Notes: generated by a model from the letters alone, not told the origin. A stretch of 64,000 bases of DNA from Dyella_B acidisoli (GCF_049532895.1 NZ_CP064031.1:2232001-2296000); one strand, 5' to 3'. Counted from the first letter of the stretch, positions 18,401 to 27,414 are shown. A program made the numbers and translations.

Positions 18401-18918
18401 AAGGTGGTCCCTTTGCGCGCCTCTGATGGCGATGAGTGCGCAACTTTCTTGGCAACGGTATCGAAGCTCAGTCGTCCCAGCTTCTGAGCAACGGACTCGA
18501 TACCGAAGAATGGAATGCGGTAGTGGGAATCGAGCGGAAGTTGCTCGCCATCAACCAGCGCGACGGCCTTGATCTCATCCTTCAGTGCCAACGCAAGCGG
18601 GCCGGCGACGAACGAAGCAGCACGGATCACCAGACTGCGTTCTGTGTAGCCCTTGATCGTTAGAGTCATCTGAGCGTCTCCTGCGATCGGAACGCCCGCC
18701 TTCGCTGCCGCCGCCGCATAGCTGGCACGGATCAGCTCAGGCACCTTGAGCGGCACTCGACATTCCCCACAATCGATGAGAACCGAAATGCTTGGCACGC
18801 TTTTCGGCATCGAGCTTGATGCCTTTGGCGCTTCCGTCGTACAGGCCGACAAGAACAATGCGACGGGCATAAAACCCGGTGCGACCCATCGAGCAAATTT
18901 CCCAGGATGACGACTCAT
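18397..18918 (-). CDS. Hypothetical lipoprotein
   Basis: A 173-residue protein with a positively charged start, a hydrophobic segment and the lipobox LFLSAC, so probably a lipoprotein. The mature part holds a CGEC pair (IDCGECRVPL) and a compact alpha/beta pattern; LTIKGYTERSLVIRAASFVAG resembles strands of small outer membrane-linked lipoproteins. I do not recognise the family. It overlaps the upstream 62-residue lipoprotein gene by 4 bp (18915-18918) and the downstream DUF3617 gene by 4 bp, so the three are one translational unit and may work together in the envelope. Confidence 0.75.
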   Translation of the reverse strand: MSRHPGKFARWVAPGFMPVALFLSACTTEAPKASSSMPKSVPSISVLIDCGECRVPLKVPELIRASYAAAAAKAGVPIAGDAQMTLTIKGYTERSLVIRAASFVAGPLALALKDEIKAVALVDGEQLPLDSHYRIPFFGIESVAQKLGRLSFDTVAKKVAHSSPSEARKGTTL

Positions 18919-19103
18919 GTCGGCCCGAGCTCCGGATCAGGAGCAGGCATTGGAGCGGGGACTGGAGCAGGCACCGCTGGCGGTGGCGGATGCGGCGCAA
19001 GAGGCACACAAGCAGATAAGAGCAGCGCCATGAGCACGGTCCCGATGGCGAGTCGAGCTATAGGCATGGCAGCATGCTTGAATGAGCCAATCGGCTTGTT
19101 CAT
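18915..19103 (-). CDS. Small proline-rich lipoprotein
   Basis: A 62-residue peptide: signal segment, lipobox LLLSAC, then a short proline/alanine tail (PHPPPPAVPAPVPAPMPAP). After lipidation only about 30 residues would remain. AAGGAA lies upstream of ATG 19103. Its stop overlaps the next lipoprotein gene. Such low-complexity small lipoproteins are common but poorly characterised; a spacer or anchor role is conceivable. It is the first gene of the three-gene unit. Confidence 0.65.
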   Translation of the reverse strand: MNKPIGSFKHAAMPIARLAIGTVLMALLLSACVPLAPHPPPPAVPAPVPAPMPAPDPELGPT

Positions 19104-19473
19104 TTCTCAAGTTCCTTCAAGTTGGTTCCATCGCTTTCATTAAGCGAAGGCAGAGCGCTTGATGCAGGAGTGGGCGTGAAGTTGTGAGTAGGGATTTTTC
19201 GCATGATAAAAACGCCCGCTGTTCGCTGCGGTCAGGTAGCGTTAGGCAGGGTAAAATCGGTGCTATAAGGTGCGCCGCGCGACATGCGTTCAATGCGACG
19301 GATGCGCTCTATAGTGCAGTGACCCGCAGAATGGCCGTCCAAGCGCGAGACGGCGCTAGTTAGCAGAAGCTAAAGGCGATCGCGAGTATCGCTATGCAAG
19401 TTTGGCCGAAAGCGAGCCGCCTAAAAAGCGGTGCCAGGCATCGATGATCTCGTAACGCCAGACGATGTTTCTT
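19104..19473. other. Intergenic region, no gene recognised
   Basis: About 370 bp with no convincing ORF. It must hold the promoter of the lipoprotein operon and the 3' end of the pirin operon. I noted no match to a tRNA or to a familiar small RNA. Confidence 0.35.
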
Positions 19474-20217
19474 TTATCGTTGCGTTGAAGTGGAAAGGAG
19501 CGGAGCGCCACTGAAGATCATGACCTTGGCATGACCTTGCGGGGCATGAAGCTTGATGGTGCGTGGCGCGTCCTGAGCCTGGAAAACGGGAAGCGTGAGG
19601 TCATCCAAGGCGAAACGTTGATCGTCAACGTCCACAGCGCCGAAGATCGGCATGACGAAGGTGCAATGTCCTGCTGCCACTGGGATAACTAATGCAGCGC
19701 CGTCATCCAATGAGATATCGAGCATGTCTACCGTCGTTGGTGTCTGGAGCGGAGAGTGCACGTTGTTGAAGTGCCCCACGGGTACGCGCACTTTGGCCCC
19801 CGGCATCTGCAGAGTAGGAACCTCCTGAGGCTCCAGGCTCAATGCGGCGGGAGGCATGTTCTGCTGCTCGCGTGGAAGGCTGACGAAAATCTGCAGCGAG
19901 TGGACCGTTTTACCGGTTTCGGCGGGGACTTCTTCATGCACGATGCCGCGCCCGGCGGCCGTCCAATGCAGGCCGCCGGGTTGGATCAGATTGTGCGTGC
20001 CGATCGAGTCCTGATTCAGGATGCCGGTTTCCGAATCGAGAAACACATACGACACTGCGGAGAAGCCCGCATGAGGATGCGGTGGAAACGTTGGCTCGCT
20101 CATCCAGGCGTGATCGACGCCGAGGAACGGATCAATCAGTGCGGCCATGCCGCGAAGTCCGTAAGCACGGAACCCTTTGCCGTGATTGGCGCGCTGAAGG
20201 GCAGCGATCGCGGGCAT
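19474..20217 (-). CDS. Pirin-family protein
   Basis: A 247-residue bicupin of the pirin family. The N-terminal cupin contains the metal-binding pattern FPPHPHAGFSAVSYV (His residues) and later TAAGRGIVHEEVP (His and Glu), the four-ligand site of pirins. The C-terminal cupin is less conserved. YhaK/YhhW-type pirins include quercetinase activity and redox-linked roles. AGGGAG precedes ATG 20217. It is the last gene of an operon starting at the SDR gene, 11 bp after the OYE gene. Co-occurrence with OYE and SDR under a LysR regulator suggests detoxification of electrophiles or aromatics (inference). Confidence 0.92.
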   Translation of the reverse strand: MPAIAALQRANHGKGFRAYGLRGMAALIDPFLGVDHAWMSEPTFPPHPHAGFSAVSYVFLDSETGILNQDSIGTHNLIQPGGLHWTAAGRGIVHEEVPAETGKTVHSLQIFVSLPREQQNMPPAALSLEPQEVPTLQMPGAKVRVPVGHFNNVHSPLQTPTTVDMLDISLDDGAALVIPVAAGHCTFVMPIFGAVDVDDQRFALDDLTLPVFQAQDAPRTIKLHAPQGHAKVMIFSGAPLLSTSTQR

Positions 20218-20228
20218 GTCTTTCTCCC

Positions 20229-21302
20229 TTAGGCTTCCGCGGCTTCGCGCAGGGAAGGGTAGTCGGTGTAGCCCTTTGCGCTGCCGCCAAAGAACGTGGT
20301 GCGATCAGCATTGTTCATCGGTGCATGGGCTTTCAGTCGAGCAATGAAATCCGGATTGGCCAGAACCATCTGACCGTAGGCTTCCAGGTCCGCTAATCCG
20401 GCGGCCACGTCTTCACCGATCTGATCGCGCTGGCGACCAGGCCGGTTCACGATCAACGTCTGCTTCCACAGCTTGCGAATGTCCGCCAATAGCGGCTCGT
20501 TGCCCTGATGCATGATGTGCACATAGGCAAGACCCAGCATGTTGAGTTCTGCGATCAGGTAACGATAGAGATCCGGCCCTTCGGCGCCTTCGTCGATACC
20601 CCACATGGTCGTGCCAGGTGAGAAGCGGATCGCCGTGCGGTCAGCCCCGATTTCGTCCGCAATGGCCGTGGCGACTTCGATTGCAAAGCGTGCGCGGTTC
20701 TTGATCGATCCGCCGTATTCGTCGGTGCGAACGTTGGCGCTGGGTGCGAGGAACTGCTGAATGAGATAGGCGTTTGCGCTATGGATCTCGACACCATCGG
20801 CGCCGGCTTCGATTGCTCGACGCGCCGCATTACGGAAGTCGTTAACGGTTTGGTGCACTTCTTCGGTGGTCAGCGCACGCGGTGCGGGAATGTCCTGCAT
20901 GCCTTTCATCGTGAACATCGGTGTGTTCGGCGCAATGGCAGAAGGCGCAACACCTTGGCGGTGATGGGGGGTGTTGTCGGGATGCGACATGCGTCCCGCA
21001 TGCATGAGCTGGATGAAGATGCGGCCGCCTTTGTCATGCACAGCCGAGATGACGTCGCGCCAGCCTGCGACGTGCGCGTCGGTGTAAATGCCTGGCGTGG
21101 TCAGATAGCCTTGCCCGTCATCGGATGGCTGCGTACCTTCGGTCACGATCAGACCCAAGTCCGCGCGTTGCACGTAATACTCGGCAGCCAGTGCTCCTGG
21201 CGTGCCATCGAAGTCGGCGCGGCTGCGTGTCATGGGTGCCATCACCAAGCGGTTCTGCAAGGTATAGCGGCCGACGCGAACAGGGGAAAAGAGTGGATTC
21301 AC
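20229..21302 (-). CDS. nemA: Old yellow enzyme family alkene reductase (NemA-like)
   Basis: A 357-residue FMN-dependent TIM-barrel reductase, normal length for the family. It starts NPLFSPVRVGRYTLQNRLVMAPMTRSRAD, the canonical first strand with the FMN-contacting Thr. The active-site segment EAGADGVEIHSANAYLIQQFL contains HSAN, where most members have HGANGYL; the Asn is kept and supports substrate binding. YGGSIKNRARF is the conserved loop (usually YGGSxENRxRF). It reduces activated C=C or nitro groups with NAD(P)H. It lies between the SDR and pirin genes on one transcript. Symbol by family resemblance only. Confidence 0.93.
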   Translation of the reverse strand: MNPLFSPVRVGRYTLQNRLVMAPMTRSRADFDGTPGALAAEYYVQRADLGLIVTEGTQPSDDGQGYLTTPGIYTDAHVAGWRDVISAVHDKGGRIFIQLMHAGRMSHPDNTPHHRQGVAPSAIAPNTPMFTMKGMQDIPAPRALTTEEVHQTVNDFRNAARRAIEAGADGVEIHSANAYLIQQFLAPSANVRTDEYGGSIKNRARFAIEVATAIADEIGADRTAIRFSPGTTMWGIDEGAEGPDLYRYLIAELNMLGLAYVHIMHQGNEPLLADIRKLWKQTLIVNRPGRQRDQIGEDVAAGLADLEAYGQMVLANPDFIARLKAHAPMNNADRTTFFGGSAKGYTDYPSLREAAEA

Positions 21303-21345
21303 GGTGTGATCCTCGAAAGTGATGTGTGGGAAAGCATGTACGTGA

Positions 21346-22248
21346 TTACGAAGTCACGCCCTGGGAAGTTGCCCGAGCGATCAGCGCTTCAGAAGCGCTC
21401 AGGAATTGAACGACGTGAGCGTTGGTCAGTCCTGACGACGGCAGGATGGATCGCCCTTTCTGGTTGAACATCGCCCCGCTGTGAATCTCAATATCAGGAG
21501 ACGCCAGTAGCGGGACGATGTGCTGCGCATAGGCATCGACGTTGGGTGTCATCCACCCGATCAATGTCTCGATGAGGCGGGATTTCAGCGAATGCTTGCC
21601 GAGGAAGTTGTCGCGGATGTTGGTCTTGATAAGCCCGGGATTAAGACCGAAGAACGTTGCATGCGGATAACGCTTGGCCGCATCGAGCACCAACATTTCA
21701 TTGCCGGCGACAGTATTCATATGCACCGACATCGCCTTATAGGACTTCTCGGCGTTGAAATCGTCGAATGTGCCGATCTGGCCGCTTCCTGGATATCCCA
21801 TGATGAAGACGCGCGGTTTCATGCGTGCGGCCGCAGAACGCTGCGCGCCTAGCTTCGGCGCGATGCTGCGCAGAATCGCGTATCGGCTTAGATAGCTGAC
21901 CGCCATATCCCGCTCAATGCCTTCAGCCGTTGCTTGGCGTTCGGGCGCGGCAAAGATACCTGTGGTGAAAATGACCAGGTCCAGGGTCTCGGCCGGCAGC
22001 AATGCGGCGACACGCTGCGCTTCGCGCATCAGACTCAAATCGGCTTGGATAAACTCGATGTTGGGCGTGTCGGCGTCGCGGAAGGTTTGACCCACGACGA
22101 TGACGTGCGCACCGCGCGACGCCAATAAGCGGCTCAATGATCGGCCAATGCCGCCCGTTCCACCGATGACCGCGACACGCCATCTCTGAAAGTTGAGGCT
22201 TGCATCATCCGTGCGATGCCAAGTTACCCGCTTGTCTAGCTTCACCAC
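21346..22248 (-). CDS. Short-chain dehydrogenase/reductase
   Basis: A 300-residue SDR. The Rossmann glycine motif is VAVIGGTGGIGRSL near residue 30. The family's active-site Tyr-x-x-x-Lys should follow the NN(A)G-like region at about residues 150-180; here SYKAMSVHMNT is the closest stretch and the classical YxxxK is not evident, so catalysis may be divergent. The C-terminal half (GLNPGLIKTNIRDNF) fits the SDR fold. It is the first gene of the SDR-OYE-pirin operon, divergent from the LysR gene with a 98-bp shared intergenic region. Confidence 0.88.
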   Translation of the reverse strand: MVKLDKRVTWHRTDDASLNFQRWRVAVIGGTGGIGRSLSRLLASRGAHVIVVGQTFRDADTPNIEFIQADLSLMREAQRVAALLPAETLDLVIFTTGIFAAPERQATAEGIERDMAVSYLSRYAILRSIAPKLGAQRSAAARMKPRVFIMGYPGSGQIGTFDDFNAEKSYKAMSVHMNTVAGNEMLVLDAAKRYPHATFFGLNPGLIKTNIRDNFLGKHSLKSRLIETLIGWMTPNVDAYAQHIVPLLASPDIEIHSGAMFNQKGRSILPSSGLTNAHVVQFLSASEALIARATSQGVTS

Positions 22249-22308
22249 GATGCCCTCGAGATCTGGATGCGAACATCATGAGGTGCGCTCCAGGCGGGAT
22301 AAAGCCGG

Positions 22309-22332
22309 TATAATGGATAACATTGATCCATT
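22309..22332. promoter_or_regulatory. LysR-type operator candidate with an embedded -10 box
   Basis: The palindrome AATGGAT-N7-ATCCATT spans 22312-22332 in the divergent region between the SDR operon and the LysR gene. It has the size and symmetry expected for a LysR-type binding site. TATAAT at 22309-22314 overlaps its left arm and is a good -10 for the LysR gene, so binding there would give autorepression. No strong -35 was seen. Function is inferred from position. Confidence 0.55.
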
Positions 22333-22346
22333 TATGGTGCAGTGGG

Positions 22347-23222
22347 ATGGAGCTTCTGAACGATATGGCCTTGTTTGTCGAGGTCGTCAAAGCCAAGGGC
22401 TTTCGGGGTGCTTCTGAGGCGACAGGTGTTCCCAACTCGACCTTGTCACGGCGAATCAGCATGCTGGAAAAAGCGATCGGCTTGCGCCTTCTGCACCGCA
22501 CGACACGCAAAGTGGAGCTGACTGAGGCGGGCCAGATCTATTTTGAACGCTGCAAGCGCATCGTCGACGAGGCCAAACTGGCCCATGAACAGCTGGGTGA
22601 AATGCTTGCGCAACCGAGTGGCCTATTGCGCGCATCACTGCCTGTGGATTTTGCAGTGACTTACATGGCGCCGTTAATTGCCGAGTTTGCGGGGCGCTAT
22701 CCGGGTATAACTTTTGATTTTGATCTCACGTCACGGCAAGTGGATCTGGTGAGTGAACCTTTCGATGTGGCCATTCGAATGGGGCAGCCGGAGAACTCTC
22801 GCCTCATCGCGCGTCCAGTGGCCTCTCTGCTGCCGCATCTCTACGCGTCGCCTCAGTATCTCAAACGCTCAGGCAAGCCCAAAGAACCCGCTGAGCTCAA
22901 ACAGCACGAATGCCTCAACATCGTGAGAGGCGGTTTATGGGCACTACAGCGTGGGGCCAAGTCGGTGCAAGTTTCAGTGGGGAGCCGATTCACGGTCAAC
23001 AATGTGGGCCTGATACGCCGCTTGGCAACGCTAGGCATGGGCATCGTTCTGGTGCCAAGGGAAATTGTTGCGGATGATTTGGCTGCAGGGCGACTGGTTC
23101 CCGTGCTGCCTGATTGGCATGGAAAGCCCATGCCCGTTTATGCGCTCACTGAAACGCGCTTGCTCCCGGCGAAGACACAGCGCTTCATCGAGTTTCTCAA
23201 GGAGCGTTTGGGGAAGGTCTGA
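22347..23222 (+). CDS. LysR-family transcriptional regulator
   Basis: A 291-residue regulator from ATG 22347 (MELLNDMALFVEVVKAKGF). The winged HTH occupies about residues 1-60 (GASEATGVPNSTLSRRISMLEKAIG), and the effector-binding domain the rest. The frame is open to a TTG at 22323, but the family start MELL and the operator upstream favour 22347. It is divergent from the SDR-OYE-pirin operon, the usual arrangement for a regulator of the adjacent genes, and the TATAAT/palindrome sits just upstream. The effector is unknown. Confidence 0.93.
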   Translation: MELLNDMALFVEVVKAKGFRGASEATGVPNSTLSRRISMLEKAIGLRLLHRTTRKVELTEAGQIYFERCKRIVDEAKLAHEQLGEMLAQPSGLLRASLPVDFAVTYMAPLIAEFAGRYPGITFDFDLTSRQVDLVSEPFDVAIRMGQPENSRLIARPVASLLPHLYASPQYLKRSGKPKEPAELKQHECLNIVRGGLWALQRGAKSVQVSVGSRFTVNNVGLIRRLATLGMGIVLVPREIVADDLAAGRLVPVLPDWHGKPMPVYALTETRLLPAKTQRFIEFLKERLGKV

Positions 23223-23228
23223 TCCTAG

Positions 23229-23254
23229 TTTTTGGCAACAGGCTGTTCCAAAAA
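23229..23254. terminator. Hairpin after the LysR gene, weak terminator candidate
   Basis: TTTTTGG (23229-23235) and CCAAAAA (23248-23254) pair, with AACAG/CTGTT extending the stem inside. It lies just after the LysR stop. The stem is AT-rich at the base, so termination strength is doubtful. Confidence 0.35.
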
Positions 23255-23404
23255 ATGAGATTGCTTCCAGCGCACTCGTTTGATGCAGTCGATGTTTTTC
23301 TATTGATGTCCCAAAATGACTTTGGCGGTGTCCTGATGGGAAATTTACAGTTGTAGCCCTGTCACTACCTTTGCGGAGATTTCTGCGCATATAAGGACAG
23401 GGGC

Positions 23405-26284
23405 ATGGCTTTGCATTCGGTAAAAAAGATTTCACGACGTCTTCGTCGAACATCTATAGCACTGGCGCTATGTTTTTGTGGTTTGGGACCGATGCTGGCA
23501 GATGCACAAACGTCATCAACGTTTGTCCATCCTGGCATCGGGCTGACTATCCAGGATCTCAATGCCGTGAAGGCTAACCTCGGCAACGCGCCGTGGGCAT
23601 CGGGGTATCAATTGCTAACAAGCGATTCGAAAGCATCGCTCAGCTACACGATGCAAGGTCCGTTTGCACAGGTAAGCCGCAATCCCGATGTCAACCGCAG
23701 CGCCTGGGTAAGCGACATGGCGGCGGTCTACGAACTGACGCTGATGTGGCACTTCACCGGCAACGCGGCCTATGCGCAAAAGGCGCATGACATTCTGCTG
23801 GCCTGGGCCAAGACGCAAACCTCTTTTGGTGGTGCGGAGGCCGCATTCGATGTGGGTGATGCGGCGTATCAATACGCGACTGCTGCAGACATCTTGCGTG
23901 GCACCTGGTCCGGCTGGACGTCGGCGGATACGTCAATCGTACAGAACTATTTCAACACGGTGTTCTGGCCAACGCTCAACATACCGGGCCCCGTGATGAG
24001 CGGCTCCCAAGGCATGGAGCAGATTCAGGGCGCTGTGGCCATCGCCATCTTCGATGACGACCACACCAAGTTTAACCAGGCGCTGCAGGCGTATATCGAT
24101 GATGCCGATTCCGGTTTGCAGGGCAGTTATCCCAATGGCGAAGTGATCGATTCGGGTCGCGACCAAGGCCATGCGCATCTCTATATGGCTGACGCCGCCT
24201 GGATAGCCGAGGCGTTCTGGAAGCAGGGCGTCAATGTGTATGGGGTGCTCGACAATCGCGTCCTGGCGATAGGGGAGTATTACGCACGCTATAACGTGCA
24301 GATGCTGCAAACGCCGTCCGTGCCATACATCCCGTTGGGTGGTCCGGCATGGGGGCTGTTCTCCACCATCTCTTCGACTTACTTCGCCAATCAGCAAGAT
24401 CGGATGGCAACCAATATTTTGTATAGCGCTTACGCGGTACGCATGGGCGTGGCAACACCGTGGATCGAGCGTTTGCGGGACAACGAATATGAAGATCTGT
24501 TTTCCTTCGTCTATCTGAAGCCCGGCGATGCCTCGACTGCTCTGACACCAAGCTTGCCGACGCCACCGGCTACGACTTGGTTGACCAGGGGCCTGACTTC
24601 TCAGGATTTGAATAGTCCCACGCCCGCAGGCAATACCACCTTCGGCAACGGTGTCTGGACTTTGCAAGCCGGTTACAACGGCTGGGATCCCTATTGGGAA
24701 AGCAACGATGGCGTTCAATTCGCCTATAAACCCATCACGGGTGACTTTGCGTTCATCGCCAAGGTCACTTCACTGAGTGCGGGCGCGAACTCCGGCGCCA
24801 AGGCGGGTGTCATGTTCCGCGATACGCTGGAGAACACCAATGAACGCGTGTGGCTTGCGGTCGAGCCAGGCTATCAATTCGAACGTAACATCAAGGGATG
24901 GACGGGTCTCGCTTACGGCCAAAACAACGAAACCCGTGTGAGTGCGATTCCCGGCGTTCCGTTCTGGCTGAAGATGCAACGTGTCGGGCAGCGTGTGTCG
25001 ACCTTTGTATCGGTCGACGGGGCAAGCTGGAGTCCGGCCTCCGTGGCCGACTTCGCCAACCTTCCTTCCACCATCTACGTTGGGTTATTCGGTACGTCCC
25101 ACGTACAAGGCACACCGTTCACCGCGACCTTCGGCGACGTGCAAATCACCGGTGGCGACGGCGCGGCTTCCGTTTACGTTCCGCCGGCGCCGCACTCCGT
25201 TTATGCGTCCGCGGGTGCGGGAAGCGTTTCGTTGCGATGGGATTCGGCTTACTTGGCCACGTCCTACAACATCAAGCGTGCAACGAGCGCCAATGGGCCG
25301 TTCAGCACCATCGCCACGGCTACCAACAACGCCTACATCGACAACAACGTAAGTAACGGCACCACCTACTACTACGTTGTCACCGCGACGAATGCTGCCG
25401 GCGAAAGCAGTCACTCGCTTATGGACAGCGCCACATCGGTTCAAGCGGTGAGCAATCTGGCTCTTGCCGGGGGTACGGCATCGGCAAGCAGTTATGGCTA
25501 TCCGTTTACACCTGCCTCGGCGTTCGACGGCAGTCCACTATCGGAATGGGAGATCACCAATTCACCTACGGGGTGGTTGGAATACGACTTCGGATCGCCT
25601 CAGTCGATCGTGAGTTATGCACTTTCCAGTCCGCTCTACGAGCCGAGCTTCGATCCCAGAGGCTGGCAACTGCTTGGTTCCAACGATGGCGTGAATTGGA
25701 TTGCCGTCGACACCCAAAGCAGTCAGGCTTTTCCATACCGCTCCATGACACGCAACTACGCGGTAGCCAACCCGGGCAACTACCGGTACTACCGGCTCAA
25801 TATCACCTCGAACAACGGTGATTCGTCGCATGTGCAACTAGGTGAACTTCAGTTGCTAGGTCGTGGCGGACATGTGCTCGCCAACGACACGTATCACCTG
25901 ACCAATCGTTGGAATCACAACACGCTGGATACGGCTTCCGCCAACAGCGTTCAACAGGCGGTTTACGTCGCGGGTTCCGCTGGCGAGTCATGGATGCTGA
26001 CGGACACGGGCAGTGGCTTGTACAAAATCGAAGCGGGTAATGGTCAGGTGCTTGGCTTGCAGGGGGCATCAGCTGCGGGCTGGAGCAGCTTGCAAACGCA
26101 AGCCGACACAGGCGCGAGTTTCCAGCGCTGGTACCTGGTTCCGTCCGGCGACGGCTATTTCAATCTGATTTCGGCTTCATCCGGCATGGCGATGACTCAG
26201 GAAACATCGGGCTCGGAACGTATCATTCAGGCCCCCAATGCGAATACGGTCAACCAGCAATGGTATGTGTCCGTGTTGCCATGA
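23405..26284 (+). CDS. Secreted alginate-lyase-like polysaccharide enzyme with accessory modules
   Basis: A 959-residue secreted protein. A signal peptide covers about residues 1-36 (cleavage near ADA-QT). Residues about 50-370 form an alginate-lyase-type alpha toroid; SGRDQGHAHLYM (His256 region) matches the conserved RDQGH motif of the PF05426-type fold. Then come a beta-sandwich resembling DUF1349 (about 395-580, with AGVMFRD), an FN3 domain (about 600-680), an F5/8-type-C-like carbohydrate-binding domain (about 690-820) and a QxW ricin-like domain (about 825-959; QRWYL and QQWYV). By family it cleaves a uronic-acid polysaccharide or binds it; exact substrate is unknown. It stands alone, 180 bp after the LysR gene. 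Confidence 0.85.
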   Translation: MALHSVKKISRRLRRTSIALALCFCGLGPMLADAQTSSTFVHPGIGLTIQDLNAVKANLGNAPWASGYQLLTSDSKASLSYTMQGPFAQVSRNPDVNRSAWVSDMAAVYELTLMWHFTGNAAYAQKAHDILLAWAKTQTSFGGAEAAFDVGDAAYQYATAADILRGTWSGWTSADTSIVQNYFNTVFWPTLNIPGPVMSGSQGMEQIQGAVAIAIFDDDHTKFNQALQAYIDDADSGLQGSYPNGEVIDSGRDQGHAHLYMADAAWIAEAFWKQGVNVYGVLDNRVLAIGEYYARYNVQMLQTPSVPYIPLGGPAWGLFSTISSTYFANQQDRMATNILYSAYAVRMGVATPWIERLRDNEYEDLFSFVYLKPGDASTALTPSLPTPPATTWLTRGLTSQDLNSPTPAGNTTFGNGVWTLQAGYNGWDPYWESNDGVQFAYKPITGDFAFIAKVTSLSAGANSGAKAGVMFRDTLENTNERVWLAVEPGYQFERNIKGWTGLAYGQNNETRVSAIPGVPFWLKMQRVGQRVSTFVSVDGASWSPASVADFANLPSTIYVGLFGTSHVQGTPFTATFGDVQITGGDGAASVYVPPAPHSVYASAGAGSVSLRWDSAYLATSYNIKRATSANGPFSTIATATNNAYIDNNVSNGTTYYYVVTATNAAGESSHSLMDSATSVQAVSNLALAGGTASASSYGYPFTPASAFDGSPLSEWEITNSPTGWLEYDFGSPQSIVSYALSSPLYEPSFDPRGWQLLGSNDGVNWIAVDTQSSQAFPYRSMTRNYAVANPGNYRYYRLNITSNNGDSSHVQLGELQLLGRGGHVLANDTYHLTNRWNHNTLDTASANSVQQAVYVAGSAGESWMLTDTGSGLYKIEAGNGQVLGLQGASAAGWSSLQTQADTGASFQRWYLVPSGDGYFNLISASSGMAMTQETSGSERIIQAPNANTVNQQWYVSVLP

Positions 26285-26310
26285 GAGATACATGATGTAT
26301 TCGGTTAATC

Positions 26311-26331
26311 GGCCCCGCTGAATGCGGGGCC
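26311..26331 (+). terminator. GC-rich hairpin after the alginate-lyase-like gene
   Basis: GGCCCCGC (26311-26318), loop TGAAT, GCGGGGCC (26324-26331): a perfect 8-bp stem 27 bp after the stop. The following bases contain few consecutive Ts, so it is a moderate terminator candidate. Confidence 0.5.
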
Positions 26332-26727
26332 GTGATGCTCTTTGCTTGTTACAAGCCAATAACTGCCTACGGCCGGCCATCGGTGCTTATCCCAAAAAAT
26401 CGTCATTCACGCCATTTCCACGCTGCCTCGTGATAGCTTCGCGCCGCTCTTGGGGAATTCAGGAATTCATTTTAGTCGGCCAGGATTGGTCAATTCGCTG
26501 CATCTAGAAATGGTCGTCGAGTTTTCGGCGTCATTTTGGCGTTTCTACTGGTTGGCTGCTTCTCCAGCTGCACGCTGGTGCATTTCATCAAGCTTTTTGT
26601 TGGCAATCGAACGACAGTTCGACTGCGGTTGAGTCTTGGCCGTAGTTTTTCCGTCTGGAGAAATTTCGGCAGTCATGTCACCGAAGTAAGGGCCATTCGT
26701 TGTATCCCTTCAACAAGGAGAGCCAAT
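26332..26727. other. Intergenic region, no gene recognised
   Basis: About 400 bp. An open frame continues upstream of 26728 from 26536, but it lacks signal-peptide or family character before the ATG with AAGGAGAG, so I treat it as untranslated. A GAATTC appears twice close together (26456-26469); I see no further structure. Confidence 0.35.
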
Positions 26728-27285
26728 ATGCGCATGAAGAACACTCGCTTAGGCTATTTTCTGGCATGCGGCGTGTCATCGTTGATCGCCATGTCTTATG
26801 GAGAAGCTGCTTTCGCGGCTCCCGTCACAGGGACAGCAAAGGTGCAGTTGACCCATGTGTTCGCGACGTTGCAGACAGGTCAGCCCGATCCAAAGCCTGA
26901 AGATACCGCCGCCTGCCGCAAACAGGTGTCGTCACCTAACTCTCGGTACTTTGGCGTCACCGTCACGACGCGCTACTCCATCGATGCGCAGTCGCTGATG
27001 ATGAGTGCATCATCGTCGCTGCCGTCTCCGAAAGCCACGCTACCGCTTATGCTGACTATTCAGCTCTCAGCGCTCGGTCTGGCGAATCAGTACGCCTTCG
27101 GCGCATTCCGTCCGACCGCACTGCCTGACACCTACGTGTTGTTCTCTATCGGGCTCGACTTCAAGGGCGCGAAATCGTCGGTGCTGGTTCTTAATGCCGA
27201 TAAGGATTACAACTGCCTCGTCACCAGCGATCCGAAACCCTTCGAAAGTGGGTTGGGCGCAAAGCTTGGGGCCGATCAGAAATAA
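26728..27285 (+). CDS. Hypothetical secreted protein
   Basis: A 185-residue protein. ATG 26728 is chosen because AAGGAGAG stands 6 bp before it and a clean signal peptide follows (hydrophobic core LGYFLACGVSSLIAM, cleavage near AFA-APVTG). The mature part is Ser/Ala/Thr-rich with beta pattern and two cysteines (AACRKQ and YNCLVT), possibly a disulphide. I do not recognise the family. It precedes the possible caspase-fold gene by 130 bp; a functional link is not shown. Confidence 0.7.
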   Translation: MRMKNTRLGYFLACGVSSLIAMSYGEAAFAAPVTGTAKVQLTHVFATLQTGQPDPKPEDTAACRKQVSSPNSRYFGVTVTTRYSIDAQSLMMSASSSLPSPKATLPLMLTIQLSALGLANQYAFGAFRPTALPDTYVLFSIGLDFKGAKSSVLVLNADKDYNCLVTSDPKPFESGLGAKLGADQK

Positions 27286-27308
27286 AGATATTCGACGGCG
27301 CCTCGTAG

Positions 27309-27339
27309 ATGGCGCGCTATCTTTTGGTTGGCGCGCCAT
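27309..27339 (+). terminator. Perfect 9-bp hairpin after the secreted hypothetical gene
   Basis: ATGGCGCGC (27309-27317) pairs perfectly with GCGCGCCAT (27331-27339) across a 13-nt loop. It lies 24 bp after the stop at 27285 and may end that transcript. Only short T runs follow. Confidence 0.45.
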
Positions 27340-27414
27340 ACTTTGTCGATACATTGTGTTCGTAGGGAAGGCGCGGCAGGAAACGTGAGCAGGACTTCAA
27401 CGGGGTAAGGGCTG

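Noticed and set aside
19104..19473. Possible small RNA gene.
   Set aside because: No promoter-plus-terminator pair and no familiar RNA motif.
26536..26727. Upstream extension of the secreted protein at 26728.
   Set aside because: No ribosome site at the distal ATG, whereas AAGGAGAG and a clean signal peptide mark ATG 26728.
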